From: DAOTXN01 sp034435435
Lineage (GTDB): Bacteria; Chloroflexota; Anaerolineae; S140-20
Reading direction: 5' to 3'
Length of the DNA: 21,560 nucleotides
NCBI GenBank assembly: GCA_034435435.1
Contig: DAOTXN010000105.1
Coordinates: 1 to 21,560, forward strand
A model generated the notes under the pieces. The model saw only the letters and a program-made list of their open reading frames with translations. It searched no databases and was not told the DNA's origin. Below are positions 8,435 to 15,853 of this stretch, piece by piece. The translations under genes were made by a program, and so were the position numbers. Positions within the stretch are counted from its first letter, which is position 1. Each line of letters starts with the position of its first letter.

Positions 8435-10768
8435 CTACCTGCTTGTATCCTGTGGACCGCACATCACCAATGGCAGGTAAATCTCCCACGACACCTTTTG
8501 CCAACTGAACTGCGCCACCGCCGCGCCGCCCGAGTCAAACATCTCCATCCGCAAGGCGTGTGACCCCCCGCTCAGGAACACCTCTGCCGTATCCGTCCGA
8601 CAGCACGTTTCCCACTGGTCCAGCACCAACGCCTCGTCTATCCACAGCCGCGCCCCGTCGTCGTGCGTGACAGCAAGCTCATACATCCCGTGCTCGAAAA
8701 CGAGGCTGCGCGTCCAGCGGACGGAAAAGGGGTCCGCGTTGATCCCCGGGCCGGGCGCGTCATTCCCCCACACAAAATTGATGTCGGGGTCGTCCCGCAC
8801 CAGCGCCGGCGGATCAGCCAGCGCCGGGTTGTTGAAATACTCGCCCCACCAGCCGGCCACGGACGTCCAATAGAACGCCTGCTCCCAGGTATTGTTGCCC
8901 TCGTCGGACTCAGCGATGGCATTGTCCAGGTCGGCCACGAATTTGAGCGTATGCCAGCCAGGCGCGTCAATCGTCACGCTCCAGTCAAAGAAAGCCCACG
9001 TCCACCCAGGCTGGACGTTGCCGAAATTGTGCTGCGCCAGGAGGATGTCGTCTATGTACAGATCGCCATAGACGTCGCTGCCGCTGTCGGCGTCGCCGCT
9101 GTTGCTCACGCCCCAGTCCACGTAGGTCGGATGACCGGCATACAGCGTATTGACCACATGGGTCCCCTGTACCGAGGACGGGACGATCGGATATTCCCAG
9201 CCGCTCCACTGCGATGGAACCAGGTCAGGCTGGGCCGGAGGCTGCGAGCGGGACTGTACTTTGGCCGAGGAGACCATGTTGGCGCTGATGGAATTGTCGC
9301 CCAGGTTGGCGTCGTCACTGGTGAAGGTCTCGCAGCGCCCCTGGTAATTGTCGTGCTCGCACAGCACCGCCTGGACGTTGCTCCCCACTCTGACGGACTC
9401 GGCGTTGTCGTTCCCCACAGGACCGAAATAGCCCGGATTGGGATACTCGGCGATGTCGAGGGTCACGCAACTGCCGCCGTAGCTGGTGTCTGCATGGAGC
9501 GCCACCTGGTCGGCGCCGGGGCTGCACGCGCGGGATTCCACTTTGACCGAGGAGGCCTGGTTGTCGCCAATGCTATTGTCACCCAGGTTGGAATCGTCGC
9601 CGGTGAACGTCTCGCAGCCGCCGCCATAGTTGTCGTCCCGACAAAGCGTGGCTTGGACGTTGCCGCCTACCTTTAGCGAGGAGATCGAGTCGTTAGGCAA
9701 CCCGATGGCTGCCGGGTTGAGGTATTCGCCCACCCCTTTGACCACGCACTGGCCGCCGTAATCGGGGTCCACGAACAGCGCCACCTGGTCGGCATTGGGG
9801 TCGCAGCTCGGCGGTGGAACAGCGTCCGGCGCGATGATCCAGGCGTTGGCGACCTCGCGGCTGCCGTTCCAGGTGAACTGGTAGCCGCCGTCGTTGAAAA
9901 ACATCCCCGACGAGCCGCCGCTGTCCATCTTGAGTGTGTAGCGCGCTCCGTGCACCCACAGGACATCGTGCATCTCGTGCGGGGTCTTGTTGTAGCCCGG
10001 CTCGCTCACGGCCAGGTAGAGCGTGTTGCGGTCGTCGCTCAATCCGACGAAGGTCTGGGGGCGATTCCACCAATTATTCGCCGAGCAACCGAACAGCTCG
10101 TCGTTGATGACGACCGTGTTGTCCTGGCAGGCGCAATCGCCCTCGGTGTTGTAGCCTTGATACCAGCAGCGCCAGCGGTACTCACCGCCAAAGGTGACCT
10201 GTGGTCCGCCGCCGAGCAGATACCGATGGTAGCTGCCTTGCTCGCCCGGCCAGCCGATATTGGGATCGTAACTGTCGTTGAAACCCAACGAGCGCCGGTT
10301 CTGCCACTCGCTGCCGGTATAGTCGGTATAGTCTGCGCCATTCACGAAGGTCAGCCCTTCGCCGCAATTGAGGGGCGGGGTGGTGTCGGGGCAACCGCTG
10401 AAATAGTCGCCGTTGACGGCGGCCAGGGCGCCCACACCGGAAGCCATGTCGCTGAGCCAGGCCGTGTCGCCGTTGGACGCGATGACGACGCGCGGGCGGA
10501 AGCTGGCATTGTTGAGATCCACCTTGACCACACAGATGTTGTTGGCGCGGCAGAGAGAGAGGCCGGGGCGCGTCTCGACACACTGCCAGTTAGCCAGATC
10601 GGCGCAACTGGAAGCAGTGGCTGCCGGTGAAGATTCGTCGGCGAGCGCGGGTGAGGGCGTGGCAGTGGGCAGCCCAAGGCCTACCGTGGTAGAGTTGGTT
10701 ACGACGAGGGCCACGATGCCAAGGCACAATCCAACACTCAATACGGGCAGGGGGTGTTTAAGGGCCAC
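8435..10768 (-). CDS. Exported phosphodiester glycosidase-like protein with crystallin, CARDB and PA14-like modules
   Basis: The chosen start is GTG 10768-10766, 5 bases after GGAAGG. A longer frame from TTG 10810 has no good ribosome site. Using GTG numbering: hydrophobic export segment about 7-30; NAGPA-type phosphodiester glycosidase domain about 75-315 (VKVDLNNASFRPRVV, then AAVNGDYFSG, then LGGGPQVTFGG, then the glycine-rich MDSGGSSGMF); two beta/gamma-crystallin-like units of 93 residues each (about 322-507, repeated DNYxGxCETFT); a CARDB-like domain about 514-630 (DLDNAIAESDEGNNTW); and a PA14-like domain about 637-760 (WWGEYFNNPALADPP, then THDDGARLWIDE). It ends IYLPLVMCGPQDTSR, a C-terminal motif like that of its neighbour. 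NAGPA-family enzymes cleave sugar-phosphodiester linkages; the crystallin and PA14-like parts suggest calcium and glycan binding outside the cell. The substrate is unknown. Confidence 0.85.
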   Translation of the reverse strand: MALKHPLPVLSVGLCLGIVALVVTNSTTVGLGLPTATPSPALADESSPAATASSCADLANWQCVETRPGLSLCRANNICVVKVDLNNASFRPRVVIASNGDTAWLSDMASGVGALAAVNGDYFSGCPDTTPPLNCGEGLTFVNGADYTDYTGSEWQNRRSLGFNDSYDPNIGWPGEQGSYHRYLLGGGPQVTFGGEYRWRCWYQGYNTEGDCACQDNTVVINDELFGCSANNWWNRPQTFVGLSDDRNTLYLAVSEPGYNKTPHEMHDVLWVHGARYTLKMDSGGSSGMFFNDGGYQFTWNGSREVANAWIIAPDAVPPPSCDPNADQVALFVDPDYGGQCVVKGVGEYLNPAAIGLPNDSISSLKVGGNVQATLCRDDNYGGGCETFTGDDSNLGDNSIGDNQASSVKVESRACSPGADQVALHADTSYGGSCVTLDIAEYPNPGYFGPVGNDNAESVRVGSNVQAVLCEHDNYQGRCETFTSDDANLGDNSISANMVSSAKVQSRSQPPAQPDLVPSQWSGWEYPIVPSSVQGTHVVNTLYAGHPTYVDWGVSNSGDADSGSDVYGDLYIDDILLAQHNFGNVQPGWTWAFFDWSVTIDAPGWHTLKFVADLDNAIAESDEGNNTWEQAFYWTSVAGWWGEYFNNPALADPPALVRDDPDINFVWGNDAPGPGINADPFSVRWTRSLVFEHGMYELAVTHDDGARLWIDEALVLDQWETCCRTDTAEVFLSGGSHALRMEMFDSGGAAVAQFSWQKVSWEIYLPLVMCGPQDTSR
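9248..9805 (-). repeat. Two tandem 279-bp coding repeats (beta/gamma-crystallin-like modules)
   Basis: Units of exactly 93 codons lie back to back: one begins at the Cys codon ending at 9805, the next at the Cys codon ending at 9526. Both begin ADQVAL after a Cys, carry a YGG.C-type Greek-key signature, and close with NLGDNSI. The DNA is also visibly alike (for example around 9580-9640 and 9300-9360). This suggests an internal duplication of a double Greek-key unit. Confidence 0.75.
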
Positions 10769-10845
10769 GCAATCCTTCCACCGTCTTCCGCGACGTCCCA
10801 CAAAAGACAAACGACCGCCGCCAGGGCGCCTGCTTGCACAGGGCC

Positions 10846-10905
10846 CTATCTGGTTGCGGCCATGAATAACCCGTTATGATTATGCACTTGTGTGATGATG
10901 GACAT
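10846..10905 (-). CDS. Possible 19-residue leader ORF upstream of the glycosidase-like gene
   Basis: ATG 10905-10903 has AGGAG 6 bases upstream, and the frame stops at TAG 10848-10846, 78 bases before the main GTG start. The peptide is MSIITQVHNHNGLFMAATR. It lies inside the roughly 220-nt leader predicted from the promoter at 10996-11025. Its ribosome site is at least as good as that of the main gene, which is why it is listed. The peptide has no recognisable attenuation pattern, and it could be chance. Confidence 0.25.
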   Translation of the reverse strand: MSIITQVHNHNGLFMAATR

Positions 10906-10995
10906 GCCTGGCTCCTGTCCCATTCAGGAACCGTGGCGTTGGGGCAAGTGCGCCTATCTCTGCGTCTTTCCTCAATTGGCCCGCGCTGCATCTAC

Positions 10996-11025
10996 AATAT
11001 ACAACAAATGCTGGTCAGTTGTCAA
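10996..11025 (-). promoter_or_regulatory. Sigma70-type promoter for the secreted-protein genes
   Basis: Read on the minus strand, TTGACA (11025-11020) and TATATT (11001-10996) are separated by 18 bases. It points toward the gene starting at 10768 and predicts a leader of about 220 nt. The -35 box lies wholly inside the 9-bp target duplication of the insertion sequence, so everything upstream of it is now IS DNA. Confidence 0.6.
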
Positions 11026-11026
11026 A
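11018..11026. repeat. Left copy of the 9-bp IS target duplication
   Basis: GTTGTCAAA directly abuts the left terminal inverted repeat and is repeated exactly at 12975-12983. It includes the -35 element of the minus-strand promoter. Confidence 0.85.
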
Positions 11027-11314
11027 CAGCGCCGAAGAATACGTATTCTTCGCACAAGCCTCACTTGCGATGTTCCCAAAATCATTGGCAAGTTCGCCGC
11101 CTGTCGCATAGGGTATTCACCCCACTCCAGGCTGTTTCCAGACCCATAATGCTCCAAAGCTCCCACACGCTGCTTCTTTTCAGGCACATTAGATCGCCAT
11201 TCTGGGAAAATGCCCCACCCAGGCGAGAGAGTCAGCCAGGCCGCCAGGCGCAGCCGGGTTTCTGCCCCAGTCTCAGGCTGTGAGGGGAGACGTGAAAAGA
11301 TTTTTCGCGCCGTG

Positions 11315-11343
11315 TTGACCACAAACGCAGCCGGCCCTATACT
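11315..11343 (+). promoter_or_regulatory. Transposase promoter
   Basis: TTGACC (11315-11320) and TATACT (11338-11343) are spaced by 17 bases. They lie 39 bases before the transposase ATG, inside the insertion sequence. Confidence 0.65.
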
Positions 11344-11382
11344 CGCAACTCCAAATACAGTTTCATCAACCCAGGGAGGGCT

Positions 11383-12795
11383 ATGTCTGACTCTTACTCC
11401 ACTCAGCCTGGCAGTGACGTGACCCCTGTCGAACGGCCGCTGGACGCACACGAGCAAGCCCAAGCCGCGCTCTTCAAAGCCTACATCGTGACGGTACAAC
11501 ATTTCTTTGGCGGCTTTAAGCGCTTGTTTCAAGGGGTGACTGACCCACGCCATCCCGCGTACATCACGTATCCCCTGTCCGCCGTGATGAGCACCGGCGT
11601 GCTGCTGTTTCTGCTGCGCCTGGGGGCGCGCCGTCAAGTGAATCACCTGCTGCGCGGGAATGGACCCTCGGCGGCCAAATATGGGGCCTTGTTTGGCGTG
11701 GAGGGCTGTCCCCATGGCGATACCCTCAACTACTTGTGTGCCCGCCTCGATGTCGCCGAAGTGCAGGAGGTAGTCACGCGTATGACGGACACCTTGATCC
11801 GGTGCAAGGTGCTGTATCCCTACCGTCTGCTGGGCCAGTACTTCTCGGTGGTGATCGATGGCACAGGCATGCTCACCTTCGCTGAGCGTCACTGTCCGCA
11901 GTGTATGACCCGCACCCACCATGGACGCACGCTGTACTATCACCCGGTGCTGGAAGCCAAGCTGGTGACAGCCACGGGCTGGGCCTTCTCGCTCATGACC
12001 GAGTTCATCGAGAATCCCAGTGAACACCCCACCAAGCAGGACTGTGAACTCAAAGCTTTCTACCGCTTGACGAAACGCTTGAAGCAACGCTTCCCCCGCT
12101 TGCCCTTATGCCTGCTGCTGGATGGACTGTTTGCAGGCGGCCCCACCTTCGCGCTGTGTGAAAAGTACCACTGGAAGTACCTGATTGTGCTGCAAGAAGA
12201 CGACCTGCCCAGCGTCAACCAGGAGTTCGCGGCCCTGAGCCAACTGGCCCCTGAAAACCACTGCCTGTTTCGCACCGGTATCCAATCCGAAATTGTCCAG
12301 GACTTCCGCTGGGTGAACCAGATTGCCTACTGCGATTCCCAGCACAACGAGCATTGTGTGGCGGTCATCCAATGCCTGGAAACCCGGCCCGCCGCAGACC
12401 AAGCCCCACACACCACCCGCTTCAAGTGGATCACCAATTTCAACGTGACGGCCCATAAGGTCGTCGCTCTAGCCAATGAAGGAGGACGACTGCGCTGGAC
12501 GATTGAAAACGAAGGCTTCAATGTTCAAAAGAATGGGGGATACGCACTGGAACACGTCTACAGCCAAAGTGCCACCGCTGGCAAGGTCTTCTACCTGTTG
12601 TTGCAGATGGCCCATCTGCTGGCCCAACTGATCGAGCACGGTAGTCTCTTTCGCCAAGCCTTCCCTCAAGGCGTCGGCTCGGCCAAAAACATCGCCTTCC
12701 GCTTGTTAGAAGCCTGGCGCAATCTGCGCCTGCACCCCCATGACGTTCAGCGCATGTTGGACGCGCGCGTCCAGATCCGCTTTGCCCCTCCTTGA
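11383..12795 (+). CDS. IS4-like DDE transposase
   Basis: The 470-residue product starts at ATG 11383 with GGGAGGG four bases upstream. Candidate catalytic acids are D159 (SVVIDGTG), D247 (CLLLDGLF) and E375 in RWTIENEGFNVQKNGGY, an arrangement like the R-x3-E signature of IS4-type enzymes. A Cys pair (CPQC, 171-174) sits shortly after the first aspartate. The length is usual for such transposases and the frame is intact. The enzyme would cut and paste the element bounded by the repeats at 11027-11043 and 12958-12974. A long open frame on the opposite strand (10972-12087) is its mirror image and was not called. Confidence 0.93.
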   Translation: MSDSYSTQPGSDVTPVERPLDAHEQAQAALFKAYIVTVQHFFGGFKRLFQGVTDPRHPAYITYPLSAVMSTGVLLFLLRLGARRQVNHLLRGNGPSAAKYGALFGVEGCPHGDTLNYLCARLDVAEVQEVVTRMTDTLIRCKVLYPYRLLGQYFSVVIDGTGMLTFAERHCPQCMTRTHHGRTLYYHPVLEAKLVTATGWAFSLMTEFIENPSEHPTKQDCELKAFYRLTKRLKQRFPRLPLCLLLDGLFAGGPTFALCEKYHWKYLIVLQEDDLPSVNQEFAALSQLAPENHCLFRTGIQSEIVQDFRWVNQIAYCDSQHNEHCVAVIQCLETRPAADQAPHTTRFKWITNFNVTAHKVVALANEGGRLRWTIENEGFNVQKNGGYALEHVYSQSATAGKVFYLLLQMAHLLAQLIEHGSLFRQAFPQGVGSAKNIAFRLLEAWRNLRLHPHDVQRMLDARVQIRFAPP

Positions 12796-12974
12796 TGCTT
12801 GGCCCCGTTCCTGGTCGTATCCCCCTCCAAATCAACTCACCTCACTGGCGCTGACCAGCTCCTTTGCCCAAGCTGATCATAGAAACTCGCACGCCTTGTC
12901 CCCACCACTTCTCTGCAGTGCCTTGCCGGTTGCTTTCGCCCAACCCTTAACTGCCCGCGTATTCTTCGGCGCTG

Positions 12975-12983
12975 GTTGTCAAA
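12975..12983. repeat. Right copy of the 9-bp IS target duplication
   Basis: GTTGTCAAA follows immediately after the right inverted repeat and is identical to 11018-11026. Only 8 bases separate it from the -35 box of the plus-strand promoter at 12992. Confidence 0.85.
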
Positions 12984-12991
12984 TAAGTGAG

Positions 12992-13020
12992 TTGACCGTT
13001 TCCGCGAATCCTACTATAAT
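12992..13020 (+). promoter_or_regulatory. Strong sigma70-type promoter for the WGR-recombinase genes
   Basis: TTGACC (12992-12997), a 17-base spacer and a perfect TATAAT (13015-13020). Transcription would start near 13027, about 45 bases before the WGR gene. Before the IS arrived this box stood 8 bases from the 9-bp target, back to back with the promoter now at 10996-11025, so the two formed a compact divergent pair. Confidence 0.75.
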
Positions 13021-13070
13021 TCACTTTAGAACGGACGTTCGTTAGGCTCCACCACAGACACCCGGCGCGA

Positions 13071-13352
13071 GTGGGCAAAATGTGGACCTGGCTCAAGAGA
13101 ATTGATTCTGAGAAGCGCATGAATCGATGGTACGCGATCGGGATTCAACCCGGACTGTTTGACGTCGTGGCGCTCGTGCGGCTATGGGGTAGCCGGGAGA
13201 CTCGCCACCAGCGGATGCGGGTCGAGCCTTTCGCAGATCTGGAAGCGGCCAAGGCTGCCGCTGATGATCTGATTCAGAGGAAACTACGGCGGGGTTACCA
13301 ATTCGTCACCGGTTACGGGTCAACGAAGGCAGATATGACCGTTGAAGATTGA
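13071..13352 (+). CDS. Small WGR-domain protein
   Basis: Up to 93 residues. Possible starts are GTG 13071, ATG 13080 and ATG 13119 (before NRWYAIGIQPGLF); none has a strong ribosome site, and the last has GAGAAG upstream. Nearly the whole product is a WGR domain: RWYAIGIQPGLF, then ALVRLWGSRETRH, then RVEPFADLEAAKAAADDLI and QRKLRRGY. The signature tripeptide reads WGS (39-41) instead of WGR. WGR domains occur in PARPs and in bacterial stand-alone proteins, where nucleic-acid binding is suspected. It is first in a likely transcription unit with the tyrosine recombinase 127 bases downstream, so it may be an accessory DNA-binding factor; that role is inference. Confidence 0.8.
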   Translation: MGKMWTWLKRIDSEKRMNRWYAIGIQPGLFDVVALVRLWGSRETRHQRMRVEPFADLEAAKAAADDLIQRKLRRGYQFVTGYGSTKADMTVED

Positions 13353-13435
13353 TCGGCCTGGGACGAACCGATGCAGCTCGGACCGCCAAAAACAGGGGAA
13401 ACACGCCTATCGCACGTCGATTTCCGCGCCGAATA

Positions 13436-13463
13436 ATTGCGTATAAGGTGAGGAATACGCAAT
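13436..13463. promoter_or_regulatory. dif-like inverted repeat upstream of the recombinase gene
   Basis: The arms ATTGCGTATAA (13436-13446) and GAATACGCAAT (13453-13463) flank a 6-bp centre, GGTGAG. Nine outer bases of each arm pair perfectly. Two 11-bp arms around a 6-bp centre is the geometry of Xer/dif core sites. It ends 16 bases before the recombinase ATG, so it could be a recombination site, or an operator through which the enzyme represses its own gene (a TATAAG -10-like box at 13442-13447 overlaps it). Confidence 0.5.
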
Positions 13464-13479
13464 CATCCAAAGAGGCAAA

Positions 13480-14559
13480 ATGGACACTCAACTGACCGTC
13501 TCACCGGCCCTGGCAATAGGTTCCTCGACCACAGGGAAGAGGATTGGCGCCAGGGACGCCGACCCCCTCAACACCCTCGTACCCGGCGACGCCGGGAAGG
13601 ATGCCCGGCATCGCCTGTCCAGGTATGCCGAATGGCTGACCGGCCAGGCATGCCCGTGGCACAAGCCGGCCCTGGCCGCTTACCGCGATCACCTGCTGAA
13701 CGCGGGTCACACGCCCTCAACCGTGAGCGCCCATCTGTCCACGATCCGCGCCCGTTATGCGGACATCATCCGGGAGCGGGACTTGTTCTATGCGCTGGCG
13801 GCACAACGCACCGACGATTTTGTTGAACGAAAAGCCATCGTAGACGAGAGCATCACCCGCATCGAAAACGCCATAGATCCCAGATCAGCGCCGGTTCAAC
13901 TGAAAACCGTCCAGGACCAGCCGGACACTGAGCACGTGCGCCTGACGTCGGCCCAGGCCTCGGCGTTGATGACAGCGCCGGGAGTGGACAGGCTGGCCAG
14001 CCTGCGCGACACGGCCGTTATCGCCCTGATGCTTTGCACCGGCATTCGCGAGGCGGAGCTGTCGGCTCTGGACGTGCTGGATTTGCGCCAGCGCCTGGGA
14101 GGGGAGCTGGCTCTACACGTGAGAAAGGGTAAGGGCCGCAAAGAAAGGTTGATCCCCTACGGTGAACTGGAATGGGTGCTGGCGATCTTGGACCGGTGGA
14201 TGGCAGCGGCGGGGATTGGCAGTGCGGCCGTGTTTCGCGGCTTCTACAAAGGCAACCGGCGTTTACGAGCCGGGCGGTTGAGTGTACGCGCCATTCAATA
14301 CCTACTGGCCAGTTATCCAGTGATGGTGAACGGCACGCTGATTGCGGTCAAGCCTCACGACCTGCGCCGGACCTACGCCCGCCGCCTGTACGAGGCCGGT
14401 GTGGAGCCGGTGGCCATCCAGCAGAACCTGGGACACACCGACCTCAAGACCACCCTGTGCTACATTGGCGAGCTAGACGCCACCGCCCGCCGCGCCCCCG
14501 CCGTCTATGAATTCGACCTTGGGAAACTGGCCACTGCGCCCGTACCACGGGCATACTGA
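13480..14559 (+). CDS. Tyrosine recombinase/integrase (Xer-like)
   Basis: A 359-residue product from ATG 13480, with AGAGG a few bases upstream. A core-binding, SAM-like N-terminal domain (about 40-115) contains HRLSRYAEWL and HLLNAGHTPSTVSAHLSTIR. The catalytic domain (about 155-345) keeps every expected residue: R190 (CTGIREAELSALD), K218 (RKGKGRKERL), H293 and R296 (HDLRRTYARRLYEAG), H319 (LGHTDLKTT) and the nucleophile Y328. The enzyme should cut and rejoin DNA through a 3'-phosphotyrosine link. A dif-like site lies just upstream. The N-terminal 40 residues are non-conserved. Whether it mobilises the neighbouring recombination module, resolves dimers or inverts DNA cannot be told from the window. 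Confidence 0.92.
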   Translation: MDTQLTVSPALAIGSSTTGKRIGARDADPLNTLVPGDAGKDARHRLSRYAEWLTGQACPWHKPALAAYRDHLLNAGHTPSTVSAHLSTIRARYADIIRERDLFYALAAQRTDDFVERKAIVDESITRIENAIDPRSAPVQLKTVQDQPDTEHVRLTSAQASALMTAPGVDRLASLRDTAVIALMLCTGIREAELSALDVLDLRQRLGGELALHVRKGKGRKERLIPYGELEWVLAILDRWMAAAGIGSAAVFRGFYKGNRRLRAGRLSVRAIQYLLASYPVMVNGTLIAVKPHDLRRTYARRLYEAGVEPVAIQQNLGHTDLKTTLCYIGELDATARRAPAVYEFDLGKLATAPVPRAY

Positions 14560-14657
14560 CGCTCACGGGATTTGGACCTCATTACGGCGCTTGTCGGGTA
14601 TTGAGGTTCTGGTCCTGGATCACCGAGCCGATCTTCAAGAGCGCCGGGCGGCCGCCC

Positions 14658-14687
14658 TTGCCTATCCACCCCTATCCGGTGTATACT
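14658..14687 (+). promoter_or_regulatory. Probable promoter of the EEP-family gene
   Basis: TTGCCT (14658-14663), an 18-base spacer and TATACT (14682-14687) lie 61 bases before the ATG at 14749, in the 189-base gap after the recombinase gene. Confidence 0.45.
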
Positions 14688-14748
14688 CCAAGCTTGACCG
14701 GTATCTCACGTCACGTTTCGCGTTCTGTGCATAAGGAGCAACCCCAAA

Positions 14749-15732
14749 ATGCCCAAAGTCACCGACCCCCCACCCCCCGAAATCGCCGCTGAGCCGACCC
14801 AGCTCCGCACTCAGCTCGACCAAACCATCCCGCCCAAGGTTCTCGACCGCAACCTCCTCGTCGCTACCTGGAACCTGCGCGCCTTCGGCGACCTCACCGA
14901 AAAATGGCACGCCGAAGAAGACGACACTCCCAAGCGTGACCTCCACTCCCTCCTCTGCATTGCCGCCATCCTCTCCCGCTTCGACGTCATCGCCCTCCAG
15001 GAAGTCCGGGGTAACATCAAATGCCTGCGCCACACCCTCAAGATCCTCGGCGATCACTGGGGCCTCATCCTCACCGACGTCACCAAAGGCGCTCCCGGCA
15101 ACGACGAGCGGATGGCCTTCCTCTTCGACACCCGCAAGGTGCAGCTCTCCGGCCTGGCCTGCGAGCTCGTCGTCCCCCAGGAGCAGTTCACTCACGTCGC
15201 CCCCGACGCCCTGGACAAGCAATTCGCCCGCACCCCCTACGCCGTCAGCTTTCGCTCTAGCGGCAAGACCTTCATCCTGGTCACCCTGCACGTCCTCTAC
15301 GGTCAAGATCCTGCCCAACGCATTCCCGAGCTCACCGCCATCGCCGACTGGCTGGCCGACTGGGCGCGCGACATCCACGCCTGGGACCACAACCTCATCG
15401 CCCTGGGCGATTTCAACATTGACCGGCGTGACGACCCGCTCTACGCCGCCTTCACCTCCACCGGCCTCCAAGTCCCCACCGATTTGCATCAGGTTCCGCG
15501 CACCCTCTTCAGCGATCCCGCCCAACCTGACCTGGCCAAGTTCTATGACCAGATTGCCTGGTTCACTGGCGCGAACGCCGTCCCGGCTCTCTCCTTGCGC
15601 TACGCCCGTGGCGGCCACTTCGACTTTGTCCCCATCGCCCTGGCCTCGCACAGCCTGACCAAACAACAACTCTCCTGGCGCATCTCCGACCACTACCCCC
15701 TGTGGGCCGAATTCCTGGTGCGCGACGACTAA
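14749..15732 (+). CDS. Endonuclease/exonuclease/phosphatase (EEP) family protein
   Basis: A 327-residue product from ATG 14749; AAGGAG at 14733-14738 is a clear ribosome site. No signal peptide is seen, so it is likely cytoplasmic. All metal and catalytic signatures of the exonuclease III/DNase I fold are present in order: N42 (ATWNLRAFG), E85 (ALQEVRG), H181 (TLHVLYG), D221 and N223 (LGDFNID), D267 (YDQIAWF), and D314-H315 (RISDHYPLWAEF). The family is metal-dependent and splits phosphodiester or phosphomonoester bonds; substrates range from DNA and RNA to lipids, and this one is not assignable. Codon choice leans to C-ending codons (CTC, CCC, ACC) more than in neighbours. It converges on the SIMPL gene. 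Confidence 0.88.
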   Translation: MPKVTDPPPPEIAAEPTQLRTQLDQTIPPKVLDRNLLVATWNLRAFGDLTEKWHAEEDDTPKRDLHSLLCIAAILSRFDVIALQEVRGNIKCLRHTLKILGDHWGLILTDVTKGAPGNDERMAFLFDTRKVQLSGLACELVVPQEQFTHVAPDALDKQFARTPYAVSFRSSGKTFILVTLHVLYGQDPAQRIPELTAIADWLADWARDIHAWDHNLIALGDFNIDRRDDPLYAAFTSTGLQVPTDLHQVPRTLFSDPAQPDLAKFYDQIAWFTGANAVPALSLRYARGGHFDFVPIALASHSLTKQQLSWRISDHYPLWAEFLVRDD

Positions 15733-15781
15733 AAACGTCGTGATAAAATCGCCAGACCTTGAAGGGTGGTATAATGTCCGC

Positions 15782-15828
15782 GCCGAAATCCAATCGTCTG
15801 CTGGGTGGAGAGGGCAAGTGATTTCGGC
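15782..15828. terminator. Weak hairpin in the convergent gap
   Basis: The arms GCCGAAATC (15782-15790) and GATTTCGGC (15820-15828) pair perfectly over 9 bases, but around a 29-nt loop and without a T-run. It sits between two converging genes, where a two-way terminator would be expected. Confidence 0.25.
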
Positions 15829-15853
15829 AAGCTTTAGCCACCTGGCTTTGCTC

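Larger units (their letters stand above)
11027..12974 (+). mobile_element. Complete IS4-like insertion sequence, 1948 bp
   Basis: The ends are perfect 17-bp inverted repeats: CAGCGCCGAAGAATACG at 11027-11043 and its reverse complement at 12958-12974. Both are flanked by the identical 9-bp direct repeat GTTGTCAAA. One intact DDE transposase gene fills the centre, with its own promoter. Intact ends, perfect duplication and an uninterrupted gene argue for a recent, possibly still active insertion. A 9-bp duplication and this transposase type fit the IS4 family or a close relative; the exact subgroup cannot be settled by eye. The left inverted repeat is extended into a 20-bp palindrome (11033-11052) that the right end lacks. 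Confidence 0.92.

Noticed and set aside
8663..9676. 337-codon plus-strand frame over the glycosidase-like gene
   Set aside because: It is a shadow frame opposite a gene with clear domains and shows no coding features of its own.
10972..12087. 371-codon open frame on the minus strand across the transposase
   Set aside because: It is the mirror of the transposase coding frame, crosses the IS end, and shows no known domain; G+C-rich genes often leave such open antisense frames.
15770..15775. Perfect TATAAT in the convergent gap
   Set aside because: There is no matching -35 at a usable distance and no gene start downstream on the plus strand.
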